A stretch of DNA of 22,872 nt from JADJPL01 sp040382095. GTDB lineage: Bacteria; Bacteroidota; Bacteroidia; Chitinophagales; Saprospiraceae. The translations under genes and the position numbers were made by a program. The notes below the pieces were generated by a model. It was not told the DNA's origin and did no database searches. It was given only the letters and a program-made list of their open reading frames with translations. The stretch's first letter is position 1. Each line of letters opens with the position of its first letter. Shown here one piece after another: positions 6,270-14,900 of the stretch. The stretch spans positions 1 through 22,872 of the forward strand of contig JBEIGB010000062.1 in assembly GCA_040382095.1 (NCBI GenBank), read 5' to 3'.

Positions 6270-7901
6270 TTACTTGCCCAACAGGTTATTGTACCTGGCC
6301 GTTGTTTTCAGCACGTTAATCGCCTCTGCAATTTCCATATCCCTTGATAAGCCTGTGCGGACCCTACCTTCCTGATAATAATACCGCCCGGAAATTTCTT
6401 TTTCGATAAGGGAGGTGACCAGTTCCTTATTCTGGCGGATTGAGTTGAGCTGGGCTTCGGAAAGGCTTTTTTCCAGCGCATCAATATCCACTTTCAAAGG
6501 ATATCCCTCTTTTTCTGCACTTTTCCGCATTTGTTCCAGTAGTTTTTCCGTATCTGTGCTCAGGGTTACTTTTCTGTTGATCAGGAAGTTGATAAACTGA
6601 TCGAATTCCGTAAACCGGATCGCCTCTGCGGCGGGCATAGTCGGCTTATTACGGCAGTATTCGGTGACAAAATCAAGAATGACCCCCTGACTGATAAGGG
6701 CACGCACGACCGGCAGGTTCTCTGCCTGTACGACCGCGATATCCGGACTCACGCCGCCGCCATCGAGTACTTTACGGCCATTGCGCGTTTTAAAGGCCCC
6801 GCGCTGTGCATCCGGAATATCTACCGGCTCACCGTCTTTATACTGCACGCTTTGGATACAGCGGCCACTGGGGATATAATACTTGGAAATTGTAAGTTTT
6901 AGGCGGGCATTATACCCGATATCCACAGTATTCTGCACCAGGCCCTTCCCATAAGAACGCTGTCCGATGAGTACCCCGCGATCATAGTCTTGAATTACCC
7001 CGCTAACGATCTCCGAGGCCGAAGCAGAGCCTTTATCAATAATGACAGCAAGTGGAAGCTCGGTATCAAAAGGCTCTCCGGTCGTTTTATAGCTGCGGTC
7101 CTGTTCGCGGATTTTTCCGCGGGTCGTTACTACAAGTTGGTTCTGCGGGATAAAAACGTTACACACATTGACTGCTTCGCTCAATAAGCCCCCTCCGTTG
7201 CCGCGCAAATCGAGGATAATCCCTTTAAGGGCGGGATTCTTCAGGCGTAGATCGCGAAGGGCATTGGCGACATTGCGGCCCGCGTTCTGGGTGAATGTTG
7301 TCAGGGATACATAGGCGATATCATTGTCGAGCAAATCCGAGTGCGGGACGTTTGGCGCTTCCCGTTCGTCCCGGGTAAGTTTGACCGGGGTGTCGGTTGT
7401 TCCGCCAGCTTTGCGTATTGTCACCTCCACCGTACTGCCTGGTGCGCCGCGGAGCAGATAATCCACGTCTTCGGTACTTCTGCCCTGCAGACTCCTGCCG
7501 TCAATGGCGATAAGCTGGTCGCCAATTTTTACCCCTGCTTTATCCGCAGCCATATCTTTGAAAACGTCCGAGACGAGGATCCGTTGTTCCGTTGTTCTGA
7601 AGCTCAGCCCAACCCCACTGGCGCTCCCCTCCTGGAGGATTCGGTAACGTTCGATGTCGGATTCTGCAAAATAATTGGTAAAAGGATCCAGGGAGGCCAC
7701 CATGGCTTCCAGTCCTTTTCCCATCAGGGCACCCGGGTCGAGTTCGTCCACATAGGCATTGTTGAGTTCCCGGAAAAGATTTGCAAAAATTTCCAGGTTT
7801 TTACTGATTTCAAATTCCCGGTTCGTTGGCAGGGGGGTGAAAGCGAGGGTCATGATACCCCCCAGGACCGTCAACAGCGAAATTTTTCCTATTTTATACA
7901 T
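6270..7901 (-). CDS. S41 family C-terminal processing peptidase (CtpA/Prc-like)
   Basis: A 543-residue serine protease of the CtpA/Prc family, which cleaves periplasmic proteins near their C-termini. The start at 7901 gives one N-terminal hydrophobic segment (about residues 5-24), a signal or membrane anchor; the open frame runs 64 codons further upstream, but only through the end of the neighbouring gene. A PDZ domain spans about 85-170 (GVGLSF ... AGVKIGDQLIAIDG). The catalytic domain follows, with LRGNGGG, GSASASE and YGKG. K319 is the general base; the middle Ser of GSASASE, S294, lies 25 residues before it, the spacing seen in Prc and CtpB. GGGVSPDI and a roughly 150-residue helical tail complete it. 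It is the second gene of a two-gene unit, with 37 bases separating it from the M42 stop. Confidence 0.92.
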   Translation of the reverse strand: MYKIGKISLLTVLGGIMTLAFTPLPTNREFEISKNLEIFANLFRELNNAYVDELDPGALMGKGLEAMVASLDPFTNYFAESDIERYRILQEGSASGVGLSFRTTEQRILVSDVFKDMAADKAGVKIGDQLIAIDGRSLQGRSTEDVDYLLRGAPGSTVEVTIRKAGGTTDTPVKLTRDEREAPNVPHSDLLDNDIAYVSLTTFTQNAGRNVANALRDLRLKNPALKGIILDLRGNGGGLLSEAVNVCNVFIPQNQLVVTTRGKIREQDRSYKTTGEPFDTELPLAVIIDKGSASASEIVSGVIQDYDRGVLIGQRSYGKGLVQNTVDIGYNARLKLTISKYYIPSGRCIQSVQYKDGEPVDIPDAQRGAFKTRNGRKVLDGGGVSPDIAVVQAENLPVVRALISQGVILDFVTEYCRNKPTMPAAEAIRFTEFDQFINFLINRKVTLSTDTEKLLEQMRKSAEKEGYPLKVDIDALEKSLSEAQLNSIRQNKELVTSLIEKEISGRYYYQEGRVRTGLSRDMEIAEAINVLKTTARYNNLLGK

Positions 7902-7938
7902 GATCAAGCGCAATTTTAGGCGATGTGAAAGATTTTGC

Positions 7939-8985
7939 TTAGAACTGCCAGCTATGCTGGTCGAGTTCGAGTAAAGCGGCATGGAGCAATGTGATGCAAT
8001 CGCGGATATCCGATTTATGGGCCATTTCGATTGTTTGATGGATATGGCGCAACGGGATGGAAATCGCCCCGCTGATTGCCCCGTTCTTACCATAGCGCTG
8101 AATACCTGCGGTATCGGTACCTCCTGCGGGGAGGATTTCCAACTGCCAGGGGATTTGATGACGGGTAGCCAGGTTTTTAAGGTAATCTACCATTCGATAA
8201 TCGGATATAACGCTGCCGTCCAATACTTTTATTGCAGCGCCTTTACCCAATTTAGTGACCACCTCGTGAGCTTGAGCGCCTGGTACGTCAAAAGCGATCG
8301 TTACATCAAGTCCAAAACCAAAGTCGGGGTTGATCCGGTGGGCTGCTGAAATTGCTCCCCGAAGCCCGACTTCTTCCTGCACTGTAAAGACGCCGTAAAT
8401 ATCATACGGCGGCAACTCATCCTGCATCGCTTTAAATGTCTCGATCAGGATAAACACCGACACCCTATTATCCAGCGATTTGCTGTTGACACAACTACCC
8501 AGCTCGATCAGGGCGCGTTCCCGGGTAACGGGGTTGCCGGGGGAGATATATTCGATCACTTCGCTGCGGGGCATACCGAGGTCAATAAAATAATCCTCTA
8601 TCGGCACCGGCTTCCCACGCTCTTCCGCTTTCATCAGATGGACGGGCTTTGAACCCATTACCCCGATAAGGTCTTTTTTTCCGTGGACGACCACGCGCTG
8701 AGAGCTCAAGGTCTTGGGATCGAAGCCTCCAAGAGGGTGAAAACGCAGGAAACCATCATCGTCAATATGGGTAATTATAAACCCAATTTCATCCAGGTGG
8801 GCGGCCACCATTACCCGCTTCGGCGATTTACCCCGCTTGAGGGCAATGACATTGCCGAGGTTGTCTGTGCTGACTTCATCCGCATAGGGCCCGATCTGGT
8901 TAATGACGAATTCCCGGATACGCTGTTCAAAGCCGGGTGCCCCGGGAATTTCACAAATCACCTTTAATAATTCTGTATTGATCAT
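7939..8985 (-). CDS. M42 family metallopeptidase (aminopeptidase)
   Basis: A 348-residue cytoplasmic aminopeptidase of the M42 family (FrvX/YsdC/TET type), normally a dodecameric shell trimming peptides with two zinc or cobalt ions. Metal ligands are visible: H63 and D65 in AHLDEIG, the Asp of SLDNR, the two Glu of QEEVGLRGA, the Asp of FDVPG and the His near the end in RHIHQTIEMAHKSD. PGAPGFE at 14-20 is the usual start signature. The length is typical. It precedes the CtpA-like protease on the same strand with a short gap, suggesting cotranscription of two peptide-processing enzymes acting in different compartments. Cellulase M or deblocking aminopeptidase labels are common for the same family. 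Substrate preference cannot be told from sequence. Confidence 0.93.
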   Translation of the reverse strand: MINTELLKVICEIPGAPGFEQRIREFVINQIGPYADEVSTDNLGNVIALKRGKSPKRVMVAAHLDEIGFIITHIDDDGFLRFHPLGGFDPKTLSSQRVVVHGKKDLIGVMGSKPVHLMKAEERGKPVPIEDYFIDLGMPRSEVIEYISPGNPVTRERALIELGSCVNSKSLDNRVSVFILIETFKAMQDELPPYDIYGVFTVQEEVGLRGAISAAHRINPDFGFGLDVTIAFDVPGAQAHEVVTKLGKGAAIKVLDGSVISDYRMVDYLKNLATRHQIPWQLEILPAGGTDTAGIQRYGKNGAISGAISIPLRHIHQTIEMAHKSDIRDCITLLHAALLELDQHSWQF

Positions 8986-8994
8986 TCCATATTT

Positions 8995-9023
8995 TTTGTG
9001 CGGCTAAAAATAAGGTAACTTTG
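8995..9023 (+). promoter_or_regulatory. Bacteroidota-type promoter for the flippase gene
   Basis: TTTG (8995-8998), 17 bases, then TAACTTTG (9016-9023) is an exact match to the TTTG-N(17-23)-TAnnTTTG pattern known for Bacteroidota primary sigma factors. Transcription would begin near 9030 and give a leader of about 220 bases before ATG 9252. Confidence 0.5.
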
Positions 9024-9087
9024 GAAATCAGTTGGCAATACGCAGCCTAATCCGTTACTTTATGCCCATATTTCTAAATAACCGACT

Positions 9088-9229
9088 TGTTGCAAAGGGG
9101 TTCAATACAGGTATTACCGCCTGTTTTTCACTTATCCTGTGCCGTTGTCCTGGTACACGGACCGTCAAGGTGCTTTCAATAAGCCAATGGGGGGGAAAAA
9201 CGCGTTTTTACCCTATCTAAATTGCAACA
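9088..9229. repeat. Nested-stem intergenic element, copy B (flippase leader)
   Basis: Outer arms TGTTGCAA (9088-9095) and TTGCAACA (9222-9229) are exact inverted copies. Inside, 9191-9214 forms GGGGGAAAAACG/CGTTTTTACCCT with two mismatches, centred on the perfect 14-base palindrome AAAAACGCGTTTTT (9196-9209). It lies in the presumed leader of the flippase mRNA, so it could be an RNA structure; it could equally be a DNA element. Confidence 0.4.
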
Positions 9230-9251
9230 TATCAGGTAGATATGATCCTCC

Positions 9252-10763
9252 ATGTCCCTACTAAAAAAGCTTGCCGGTGAAACCGCGATCTATGGCCTCA
9301 GCAGTATCCTGGGTCGGCTGCTCAACTACGTCATCCTGACCCCCTACCTCACCCGGTCCTTCACCAACAGGGCAGAATACGGTATTGTTACCGAGTTGTA
9401 TGCCTACATCGCGCTGCTCATCGTCGTGTTCACTTTCCGGATGGAAACCACCTATTTCCGGTATGCCAATGATAAAGGACAACCCGGGAATGCTTTTTCC
9501 ACTGCCACCTTTTTCCTGATTCTCACCACTACGGCCACTACCCTTTGCGCCATGGCATTTGTACAGCCAATTGCCGTATGGCTCGATTATCCTGACCGCC
9601 CGGAGTATGTGGCATTATTCCTCCTGATTCTTGCACTGGATACCCTCACTACGGTGCCCTTTGCGCGGCTCCGCCTGGACAACCGCCCCGGAAAGTTTGC
9701 TTTTATCCGCCTGGTCAATATTTTTTCCAACCTGTTCTTTATCTTTTTCTTTCTGGAATGCTGCCCATGGCTCATCGCAAAAGGCTGGGGGGCAATCAAT
9801 ACCATTTACAACCCCGACTTCCGGGTAGGATACGTATTCCTTGCCAACCTCCTGGCCAGTCTGATTACCTTTCTGCAATTTACGCCAATGATCGCACGTA
9901 TGACCTGGAGCATTGACTGGGAGCTATTGAAAAAAATGCTTTGGTACACAGCCCCTCTTATCCTGGGCGGACTTGCAGGTGCGATCAACCAATTTATCGG
10001 CAACCCCATGATAAAGTTTTTCACCCCGGGTACGCTCAATGACAAACTCACCCAACTCGGCCTCTTTGGTGCGGCAGCAAAAATCCCCATCCTGATGACC
10101 CTTTTCACCCAGGCGTTTAATTATGCTGCAGAGCCGTTCTTCTTCCGGCATGCGCAGCGGGAGGATGCTAAAAAAATATATGCACAAGTAGCCCAGGCCT
10201 TCACCCTGGTAGGAAGCCTCGTATTTTTGGGAATCATGCTCTACCTCGACCTGATTGCATTCCTCATTGGCCCCAAGTACCGGGAGGCAACCGGAATTGT
10301 TCCCATCCTCCTCATGGCCTATCTGTTTCTCGGTGTCTATTACTGTTTTTCCGTATGGTACAAACTCGCCGACAAAACCATTGCGGGCGGTTTCTTCGCT
10401 ATTGGGGGCAGTGCGATCACGATTGGCCTGAATATTTTCCTCATACCCCGGATAGGATACTATGGGCCGGCATGGGCAGCCCTGGCGTGTTATGGTTTTA
10501 TGGTGGCAGCCTGCTATCTGAGCGGCCAACGATACTTTCCGGTAAGTTATCCTATTGGGCGAATGGCCATTTATGTCCTACTCGCCCTTGCCGGATATGG
10601 CCTAAGCCTCGCCAATAATACCTGGCTGGCTGCCAACCTGCCCGCTAAACTGACGGCCAATACCGGGGTACTGACCGCTGTTCTGCTGGCTATCGCTTTT
10701 TTGGAAAAAAACACAATCAAACACCTGATGAAAAGTACGCCCGGAAGGACAATCCCAAAGTAG
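9252..10763 (+). CDS. Polysaccharide/oligosaccharide flippase (MOP superfamily)
   Basis: A 503-residue integral membrane protein of the Wzx/RfbX-like polysaccharide transport family, which flips lipid-linked saccharides across the inner membrane. The N-terminus MSLLKKLAGETAIYGLSSILGR with N-V-ILTPYLTR is the usual opening of this family in Bacteroidota. About 12 to 14 hydrophobic segments run through the chain, with short basic loops and R-M-ETTYFRYA in the second segment region. There is no signal peptide, as expected. No glycosyltransferase or polymerase gene lies next to it, so it is an orphan relative to a surface-polysaccharide cluster; the substrate could be a lipid-linked oligosaccharide or peptidoglycan precursor. 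It has its own promoter and long leader upstream and is convergent with the TPR gene downstream. The specific substrate is unknown. Confidence 0.88.
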   Translation: MSLLKKLAGETAIYGLSSILGRLLNYVILTPYLTRSFTNRAEYGIVTELYAYIALLIVVFTFRMETTYFRYANDKGQPGNAFSTATFFLILTTTATTLCAMAFVQPIAVWLDYPDRPEYVALFLLILALDTLTTVPFARLRLDNRPGKFAFIRLVNIFSNLFFIFFFLECCPWLIAKGWGAINTIYNPDFRVGYVFLANLLASLITFLQFTPMIARMTWSIDWELLKKMLWYTAPLILGGLAGAINQFIGNPMIKFFTPGTLNDKLTQLGLFGAAAKIPILMTLFTQAFNYAAEPFFFRHAQREDAKKIYAQVAQAFTLVGSLVFLGIMLYLDLIAFLIGPKYREATGIVPILLMAYLFLGVYYCFSVWYKLADKTIAGGFFAIGGSAITIGLNIFLIPRIGYYGPAWAALACYGFMVAACYLSGQRYFPVSYPIGRMAIYVLLALAGYGLSLANNTWLAANLPAKLTANTGVLTAVLLAIAFLEKNTIKHLMKSTPGRTIPK

Positions 10764-10777
10764 CCTTTTGACATATT

Positions 10778-10843
10778 TGTTGCGGCAGCTCAACATGGTA
10801 GGAAAACAGTTGTTTTAACCCCTCGATGATTCCCCCCGCAACA
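10778..10843. repeat. Nested-stem intergenic element, copy D
   Basis: Outer arms TGTTGCGG (10778-10785) and CCGCAACA (10836-10843) are exact inverted copies. Inside, AAAACA-GT-TGTTTT (10803-10816) forms a 6-pair hairpin within GGAAAACAGTTGTTTTAACC. It lies between the convergent flippase and TPR genes, so it could also act as a terminator, although neither stem is followed by a clear T tract. Confidence 0.4.
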
Positions 10844-10875
10844 GGTCTGATCCACCACTTCTGCCCGCTGGTTTT

Positions 10876-11724
10876 TCAAAAAGCCCTGAAATCCGTATAT
10901 GCCCCAAGGCTGATCAGTGCCCAGTTGCGGAGAAGCTCCACTACCTCTTCCATCCCTTTCGCTGCCAGGGCAACACAGACCGTGTCGTCCCTGTGTAGTT
11001 TGAGGATTTCCTTTCCAAAGTACTCTGGTTTCCCGGAAGCTGAGACTGCCGAAGACGCCAGGGTTGCATCTGACCATATTTCCCAGCCGATCTCCGCATC
11101 GTCGCAAAGCTGCCTGAAAACCCGCAATGCCGCATCGTTGCAATTATGGAGCGTACAACAGAACGTGTAGAAAAAAGATGTCTTAACCCGCCACAAGACC
11201 GGAAAAACGGGCATCTTGCGGCGCCCATGCATAAAATAACCCACGATTTCGCGGTCGAACAACAGCAAATCGCGGTATCGCAACCCACTATCGGGGTGTG
11301 GGATCGAACACAGTATCGCCTTTGTCGGATCTACCCCTTGTGCCCAAACGATTTCAAAAGCTCCATTCCGCTGAATTTGCAGCGCAAGTAATTTTCCCGG
11401 CCGTGCCTTTGCGCCAAACTTTTGCCAAACCGCCCGGGATATACGCCCTTTACCCAATGCACTCGCTGCAATCCCCATATCCCACCAGACCTGCTGCAGG
11501 CCTGCATCCAGCGATAATGCTTTTTTTGCATAGTGCAAAACTGATTTCCACTCGCAACGGGATTTATATATAGACACCAGCCGCTCATACGGTGCCACTC
11601 TATCCGGGGCAAGGCAAATCACCCGCTTGTATAACTTAACAGCGTTATAAATATCCCCGATGTGGTCGTATGCAATCGCTTTTTCTAATAGCCCTGCAAT
11701 ATTTTCCGGTAATTCCGGGCGCAT
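10876..11724 (-). CDS. TPR-repeat protein with unrecognised C-terminal domain
   Basis: A 282-residue protein. Residues about 8-105 form three tetratricopeptide-like helical pairs (ending in LEKAIAYDHIGDIYNAVKLY, then YERLVSIYKSRCEWKSVLHYAKKAL), which usually bind other proteins. Residues about 110-282 I do not recognise. They are mixed alpha/beta, rich in Cys and aromatic residues (FYTFCCTLHNC, GWEIWSDATLASS), and carry conserved-looking IPHPDSGLRYRDLLLFDRE. There is no signal peptide or membrane segment, so it is probably cytoplasmic. It stands alone on its strand, convergent with the flippase and divergent from the oxoprolinase. Three tandem repeats and good base composition argue for a real gene, and no better frame overlaps it. 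The function is unknown. Confidence 0.75.
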   Translation of the reverse strand: MRPELPENIAGLLEKAIAYDHIGDIYNAVKLYKRVICLAPDRVAPYERLVSIYKSRCEWKSVLHYAKKALSLDAGLQQVWWDMGIAASALGKGRISRAVWQKFGAKARPGKLLALQIQRNGAFEIVWAQGVDPTKAILCSIPHPDSGLRYRDLLLFDREIVGYFMHGRRKMPVFPVLWRVKTSFFYTFCCTLHNCNDAALRVFRQLCDDAEIGWEIWSDATLASSAVSASGKPEYFGKEILKLHRDDTVCVALAAKGMEEVVELLRNWALISLGAYTDFRAF

Positions 11725-11746
11725 AAACTTTGCTCTTTAGCTTGTG

Positions 11747-11827
11747 ATAATTTCTCTGTAACCGACTTATTGCAATATACCACCTTAGTTGGGAAACATC
11801 TTTTTACCCTGATAATGCCGTTGTAAT
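11747..11827. repeat. Nested-stem intergenic element, copy C
   Basis: ATTGCAA (11769-11775) and TTGTAAT (11821-11827) pair over seven positions with one wobble, around GGGAAACATC-TTTTTACCC (11791-11809). The left flank ATAATTTCT-CTG-TAACCGACTTATTGCAA closely repeats 9068-9095. It lies between the divergent TPR and oxoprolinase genes, which rules out a simple terminator role. Confidence 0.4.
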
Positions 11828-11957
11828 ACATCCATCTGGCACACAGGACAACCAATGAAACCACGCAACCAAAAGATTCCTGGCGATCGAAATGCCGGCT
11901 CAAAAACGAATCGCTATTTGTCGTTTCACAGAATGGGATAAATATACATTTTCTCCC

Positions 11958-11965
11958 TACTTTTG
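11958..11965 (+). promoter_or_regulatory. Possible promoter -7 element abutting the oxoprolinase start
   Basis: TACTTTTG matches TAnnTTTG and ends five bases before ATG 11971. If used, transcription would start at or just inside the start codon, giving a leaderless or nearly leaderless mRNA. No TTTG lies at the proper upstream distance (the nearest is at 11917-11920), so this may be chance. Confidence 0.25.
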
Positions 11966-11970
11966 ACAAT

Positions 11971-14900
11971 ATGAACGATAAATGGCAGATATGGATTGAT
12001 ATGGGCGGCACCTTTACCGATTGTATGGCCGCCAATCCCGAAGGAGGGATAATCAGGGTTAAAGTGCTGAGCAGCAGTGCTTTGCGAGGAGTAATTGTCA
12101 AAAAAACAGGCCCTGGTAAATTTCTCGTGCGCCATAAATGGCCTGTTACCAAAGATATTTTTTCAGGCTACCGGCTTTCTTTTCCCGCTTTACCGGATTA
12201 CCGTACCTTAAGGGTCGTTGAGTTGTCGTCCACGCGGCATATCCTTGAGCTCGATCAGGATATTGAAATAGACATTTCGGGATTAGACTTTGAACTAACC
12301 TCCGGTGAAGAAGCACCGATTCTTGCCGCACGCCTGGCCACACAGACCCCGCTTGACCGTCCGTTGCCGCCGACAGATATGCGCCTGGGATTTACCAAAG
12401 GGACTAATGCCCTACTGGAAAAAAAAGGTGCAAAGACGGCCCTGCTCATCACCAGGGGCTTTGCGGACCTACCGGTGATTGGCACGCAGCAACGGCCAAA
12501 CCTTTTTGCACTTAACATCCCCGACCCTTTTCAAATTCACCGGGTCGCAATTGAAGTCGAAGAACGCCTCGACGCGACCGGGAACGTGCTCAAGCCACTC
12601 CTTTCTTCTGAAATTGACCGCATCATCGCTGTGCTGCGCAAAAGCGATGTGGAATCTGTCGCAGTCGCCCTGCTGCACAGTTATCGAAACCCTGACCATG
12701 AGATTATCCTTGGAAATGCACTTCAGCAGGCAGGTTATCGGTTTATTTCCCTTTCCCATATCCTCTTTCCGGCGATCAAGCTCCTGCCCCGGACCCAAAC
12801 TGCCCTGGTCAATGCCTATCTGGCGCCTTTGCTCGATGAGTACCTCAAACGTGTTGAAGCAGCATTACAGCGTGGGAATAATATTTCCACTTTACTCTTG
12901 ATGAGCAGCGCTGGTGGGCTTACCCCTTTATCTGCTTTCCACCCGAAAGACAGCTTGCTCAGCGGACCTGCAGGCGGTGCTTCCGGGGCAAGGGATATCG
13001 CCCTCCGCCTGGGCTTCCCTAAAATCCTCACCCTCGATATGGGCGGTACCAGCACGGACTGCACAAGGATTCATGAACGCTACCAGTATCGGTATGCAAC
13101 GCGCATTGGAGATATTGAAATACAAAGCCCGGCTATTGCCATTGAATCTGTTGCAGCGGGAGGGGGTTCTGTGTGTTATTTCGACGGAAGGCAGCTGTGT
13201 GTCGGACCGGAAAGCGCAGGTGCATTTCCCGGTCCCGCGGCATACGGTGCAGGGGGGCCACTCACGGTCACCGATGTAAACCTCCTCCTCGGCAAACTGG
13301 ATCCTTCAGAGATGGGGATTCCAATACACATTGAAGCTGCGGAAGCCGCGTTGAAAAAAATCGAACAGGAGCTCAGCAGCGGGACGGGGGCTAAAACTTC
13401 CCGTACAGCCCTACTCAAAGGTTTTGAGGCTATAGCTAATGAAAAAATGGCCGGGGCCATCCGAAAAATCTCTGTCGCACAGGGTTTTGACCCCAAAGCT
13501 TATGCCCTGCTCGCTTTTGGTGGCGCAGGAGGCCTCCATGCCTGCCAAATTGCTGCCCGGCTGGGCATACGACGCATCATCCTGCCTTCAGATGCCGGGC
13601 TGCTTAGCGCTTATGGTATTGGCATGGCAAGCGTCCAGCGTTTCATACATCGGCAGATTTTACTGCCATGGGATGTTTTTATCCAGCACGCAGCACCAAC
13701 GATCGAAGCCCTGTTCAAAGAAGCGGAATCTTTACTCATCGCAGAAGGTTTTAATCCCGGTTCAATTGAACGTGGAGAAGCGCTCTTGTACTTACGCCTG
13801 GAAAAACAGGAAAACACCCTCGAAGTAGGCGCACATAAGCTGTCAACTGTGCCTGCGGTATTCGAGGAAAAATACCGGGAAACCTTCGGGTACTTCCCTG
13901 CCGGGCGAAAGCTCGAAATCGAAAGCGTCAAAGTAATTACCCAAACGCTTTCCCCGGCACTCCGGCCTTATCCTCCCAACAATAATCTTATTTTTCCAGC
14001 ACCACACCGTTTTTCCAGCACACCGGACGCAAACGACACCCTCCGGTATCCTGTTTATGACCGCGAGCAGCTTGATCCGGGTTCGACAGTCCATGGTCCT
14101 GCCATTCTGCTTAACCCTACCTCCTCCGCTTTTGTTGAGCCTGGGTGGCGTATGACCGTCACAGCAGGTGGCCATGCCATCCTGGAAGATCAAAATCTAA
14201 ACCTTGCCCCGGACGAAGACCACCAGGAAGCTGTAGAGCTATCCCTTTTCACCAATCGTTTTACAGCTATCGCGGAAGAAATGGGCGCACAACTACAACG
14301 CACTGCATTGTCTGTCAATATAAAAGAACGGCTGGACTTTTCCTGTGCCCTACTCGATCCCCGTGGCGAGCTGCTCGTCAACGCCCCTCATATTCCCGTC
14401 CACCTGGGCAGTTTAGGGATTTGCGGAAGATTGATGCTCGAGGCCCTTCCGCTGGAGCCAGGGGATGTACTGATTACCAATCATCCCCGCTATGGCGGCT
14501 CCCACCTGCCTGACGTTACCTTACTATGCGGTGTTTTTTCTTCCGGGGGCAAGTGCATCGGATATGCGATTAATAGGGCGCATCACGCAGAGATTGGCGG
14601 AAAAACACCAGGCTCCATGCCCCCCGATGCACAGGCGCTGGTAGAGGAGGGCGTCGCCATAACCCCACGATATCTGGTGAGAAAAGGCATACCGCAATGG
14701 GAGGCCATCGAAAAGCTGCTGCGCGAATCTACTTTCCCCTCCCGTGCCATTGACGAAAACCTCGCCGATCTACAGGCATCCCTGGCTGCTTTAAAAGCCG
14801 GGGAAAAAGGCTTACAGGAGCTATCGGCAGGATATGGAGCGGACAAGGTGCAGCTCTATATGGAGAAAATCAAAGAAGGTGCTGCTATTGCCCTGTCGGC

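Noticed and set aside
7902..8093. 64-codon N-terminal extension of the CtpA-like protease
   Set aside because: It overlaps the 3' end of the M42 gene and lacks signal features. ATG 7901 starts directly at the hydrophobic signal segment.
9032..9220. A 62-codon frame in the flippase leader as a leader peptide
   Set aside because: It begins at TTG, has no initiation context and no recognisable content; the palindrome and repeats explain the region better.
11855..11940. A 28-codon ATG frame upstream of the oxoprolinase
   Set aside because: It has no ribosome site or conserved feature visible, and is the length expected by chance.
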